From contig NZ_CM001240.1 of the NCBI RefSeq assembly GCF_000230835.1, positions 5,540,279 through 5,604,278 of the forward strand: a stretch of 64,000 nt of DNA, read 5' to 3'. Below, in pieces: positions 62,055-64,000 of this stretch. Position 1 is the first letter of the stretch, and the number at the start of each line of letters is the position of its first letter. Below the pieces are notes generated by a model that saw only the letters and a list, made by a program, of their open reading frames with translations, searched no databases and was not told where the DNA came from. The position numbers and the translations under genes were made by a program. The DNA comes from Clostridium sp. DL-VIII (GTDB taxonomy: Bacteria > Bacillota > Clostridia > Clostridiales > Clostridiaceae).

Positions 62055-62693
62055 TTAAAATCCTGCTTCATCAGCTATAACTATAATACTTATCCTACCA
62101 TCAAACTTCCATCCGTGATTTATTACAGTCAAATAGTTACATATTCTTTTCTTCACATTACAATCCATGCATTTACCTGTTCTTACACAAGGTGTTTCAT
62201 GGCCTATTCTTCTAGCATTTAGTGGTGCTATAGATTTAATTCTTTTAATAGCTGCTTCTACATCATCCACTAACTTATTTGCACTAGCGACTACTATAAC
62301 TCTTTTAGGACCAAATATCATCCCAGAAACTCTATTGCCTGAACAATCCATATTAACCAATTCGCCATTTCTTGTTATAGCATTAGTACCAGTTATTAGA
62401 AAATCTGCTAATAAAGATTGTCTTTGTATTTCAATGATCTCATCATGAGGTAATTTCTGATATCTATCAAATAGTTTATACTTACCTTCTCTAAATATTT
62501 TAAGTAAGCCCATTTCATCTATAGTTACAGAGCCTCCTAATGCAACACTTGCGCCTTCTGTAATCATGCCTAGTACCATATCTTTAGCTTCTTGAAGATT
62601 CTCTGCATAATGAGCATCATAGTGATTATCTTCAAGTATATCTACTGCTTCTTTGGCAAGACATCTATACTGCCATTTTTTATTTTCATTCAT
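62055..62693 (-). CDS. LUD-domain protein (LutC/YkgG-like)
   Basis: 212 aa, single LUD domain (formerly DUF162). Landmarks are ASVALGGSVTIDEMGLL, ADFLITGTNAITRNGELVNMD and GPKRVIVVASANKLV. The C-terminal Cys-rich segment TPCVRTGKCMDCNVKKRIC could bind metal. LUD proteins belong to lactate oxidation complexes, but no LutA or LutB is near. Here it heads a pectin-degradation operon, so its substrate may be a uronate-derived acid. The role is undefined. Confidence 0.82.
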   Translation of the reverse strand: MNENKKWQYRCLAKEAVDILEDNHYDAHYAENLQEAKDMVLGMITEGASVALGGSVTIDEMGLLKIFREGKYKLFDRYQKLPHDEIIEIQRQSLLADFLITGTNAITRNGELVNMDCSGNRVSGMIFGPKRVIVVASANKLVDDVEAAIKRIKSIAPLNARRIGHETPCVRTGKCMDCNVKKRICNYLTVINHGWKFDGRISIIVIADEAGF

Positions 62694-62727
62694 TATCTTC
62701 CCTCAAAAAAACTTTCATAGATAAATT

Positions 62728-62739
62728 GTTAACGTTAAC
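62728..62739. promoter_or_regulatory. Palindromic LacI-type operator before the LUD/GH105 operon
   Basis: GTTAACGTTAAC is perfectly self-complementary, 35 bp before the LUD start codon. It shares the AACGTTA core with the two sites near 60800. Confidence 0.55.
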
Positions 62740-62881
62740 TTAATGTAAGTATAGCTCATCAAATGTAATAAATCTTATCATTTATTGTTTTTATTATTGA
62801 TTTTATACATATTTTGTTGTCCATTTAAATTCTTATACAAAACTTAATTTCACAATTATATTCATCAAGTTAGGCTTGAAA

Positions 62882-63270
62882 GTGCATTTGTCGAGATAAA
62901 AATGTCTATTAACACTATTCAGTACTTTTATTCTGAAATTTTTTTATGCATTTGAATTTTTAAGTATGTATTTAAAGAAAATTTGGCAGATAAATATAAT
63001 GTATTTTTTATTCTTTTAAATATTAAAACGAGTTAATTAATATGTTCAAAAAGTTATACCTTCAAAGAGTACCTCGTGCACAGATTTTACTAAATTATAA
63101 TTTCCTCGAGAAAATAAAAAAATCGCAGGCGACTATGGAGCCGGAGATTTTTTTTACGCATCTGCCTTTTCGAACGCATGTGAGAAAAATCTGGCAGGCG
63201 AATAAGATTTATTTTTTATTCTTTTTGACACACAAAACCTACTTAATTGGCCTTTTCAATAAGTTATCCA
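62882..63270. repeat. Two diverged direct copies of an unknown non-coding element
   Basis: Copy 1 (about 62882-63056) and copy 2 (about 63077-63270) align over AATTTGGCAGATAAATAT versus AATCTGGCAGGCGAATAAG, then TTTTTTATTCTTTT, then AATTAAT/TTAATTGG and CAAAAAGTTAT/CAATAAGTTAT. Copy 2 is much less AT-rich in its middle (GCAGGCGACTATGGAGCCGG). There is no ribosome site or conserved frame. It might be a structured RNA or a mobile-element relic. Confidence 0.5.
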
Positions 63271-63300
63271 CAGCTTTAACTTTATTATAAATTCCTAAAG

Positions 63301-63335
63301 AATAAAAAAAACAGACTGTTCTGTGCAGCCTGCCT
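63301..63335 (-). terminator. Terminator of the PTS IIA gene
   Basis: The minus strand reads CAGGCTG-CACAGAA-CAGTCTG followed by eight T residues, 27 bp beyond the stop codon. Confidence 0.85.
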
Positions 63336-63362
63336 TAAATCCTCTAAATACAAATCACTTTC

Positions 63363-63875
63363 TTATAAAATTTTGATAAGCTTTTCTGATTTTTCTCTAT
63401 GACCTTGTGCAAGTACTTCTATATCCTTATATTCATCAGTGTTTGTTACAACTATTGCTGTAGTAGTCACATATCCTGCCTTTTCAATATCAGATATAGA
63501 AAATGTCATCAGTGATTGCCCACATTTTATTTTTTCTCCAGCTTTCACTAATGGATTAAAGCCTTTTCCGTTCATTTTAACTGTATCCATTCCTACATGA
63601 ATTAGTAGTTCTATTCCATCACAGCTTTTCAATGCAATTGCATGTTTTGTTTCTGTAATCAAAAGAATTTCTCCATCAAAAGGTGCATATAGTTTTCCAT
63701 CTTTCGGCTTCATTCCACACCCTTTTCCAAGCATTTCTTCTGAAAATACACCATCATTAATTTCTTTCAAAGAAATTACTTCACCTTCCATTGGTGCATA
63801 AATAAATCCATTTTCCGTTTTTTCTATAATTGTTTCTTCTTGCTTTTTATTTATAAATTTTTGAAATATATTCAT
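63363..63875 (-). CDS. PTS glucose-type IIA component (Crr-like)
   Basis: 170 aa free IIA-Glc domain. It passes phosphate to IIB domains of the glucose/sucrose superfamily; in this genus it can serve permeases lacking their own IIA. Active-site histidines are in ITETKHAIALK and the phospho-acceptor in ELLIHVGMDTVKMNG; GGxF-like FNPLVKAGEKIKCGQ follows. ATG with AGGAGTGATATA upstream. Monocistronic, with its own terminator. Confidence 0.93.
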   Translation of the reverse strand: MNIFQKFINKKQEETIIEKTENGFIYAPMEGEVISLKEINDGVFSEEMLGKGCGMKPKDGKLYAPFDGEILLITETKHAIALKSCDGIELLIHVGMDTVKMNGKGFNPLVKAGEKIKCGQSLMTFSISDIEKAGYVTTTAIVVTNTDEYKDIEVLAQGHREKSEKLIKIL

Positions 63876-64000
63876 TATATCACTCCTATCTCAATAAATT
63901 GAGTATTTTCTTTATTATTCTCTTAATTTCTTAAGATTTCATTTATATCATAAAGTAGTTCAAATGAATAACTTGAGATTATATTGAATAAATAGATTTA

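Noticed and set aside
63042..63290. 82-codon open frame on the plus strand
   Set aside because: It spans the junction of two non-coding repeat units, has no ribosome site and its translation has no domain-like pattern.

Overview
The window looks like the chromosome of a saccharolytic, solvent-forming cluster I Clostridium, most probably of the C. beijerinckii group. This is an inference from the very AT-rich DNA, strong AGGAGG-type ribosome binding sites, a clostridial gene repertoire ([FeFe]-hydrogenase, NfnAB, 2,3-butanediol dehydrogenase, several PTSs, pectin enzymes) and family resemblance. No rRNA, tRNA, CRISPR array, prophage or intact transposase was seen. Most genes lie on the minus strand.

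Layout. 1-2071: mannose-type PTS operon (IIAB, IIC, start of IID) behind a promoter overlapped by a CcpA cre site. 2752-9099: response regulator, sensor kinase, beta-propeller protein, radical SAM enzyme with a C-terminal Cys cluster, and ABC exporter. This looks like a regulated RiPP-type maturation/export locus without a visible precursor gene. 9505-12736: chemoreceptor, then a decayed blaI/blaR1 pair. 12936-19892: a galactonate-dehydratase-like enzyme, a galactitol-type PTS and a KDPG-type aldolase, driven by a consensus sigma-54 promoter and a LevR-type activator. 20349-30997: molybdopterin-synthesis genes interleaved with a Cys-type formate dehydrogenase, two polyferredoxins, an [FeFe]-hydrogenase and FdhD. 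That is the gene set of a hydrogen-dependent CO2 reductase or formate-hydrogen lyase. mogA (31342) is divergent from it.

32562-41567: accessory stretch with MFS/MarR, HxlR/flavin-protein pairs, a chemoreceptor with a C-terminal sensor domain, a secreted metallopeptidase fused to a histidine-kinase ATPase domain, and a quinone-oxidoreductase-like gene. 42156-50115: MutS2-like protein without an Smr domain, the electron-bifurcating NfnAB pair, and a butanediol dehydrogenase with its AcoR-type sigma-54 activator, -24/-12 promoter and upstream sites. 50485-62693: plant-polysaccharide island (GPH transporters, GH3, GH28, GH105, LUD protein, AraC regulators, LacI-type operators). 63363-63875: a stand-alone glucose-type PTS IIA.

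Physiologically the genes join sugar and pectin uptake to redox balancing: PTS and GPH uptake, an Entner-Doudoroff-like branch, then H2/formate interconversion, NfnAB transhydrogenation and acetoin reduction as electron outlets. A striking non-coding feature is a dispersed family of hairpin-plus-tail repeats (about eight copies, always in the same orientation in the window), together with two long palindromic MITE-like elements, one of them inside the hydrogenase operon.
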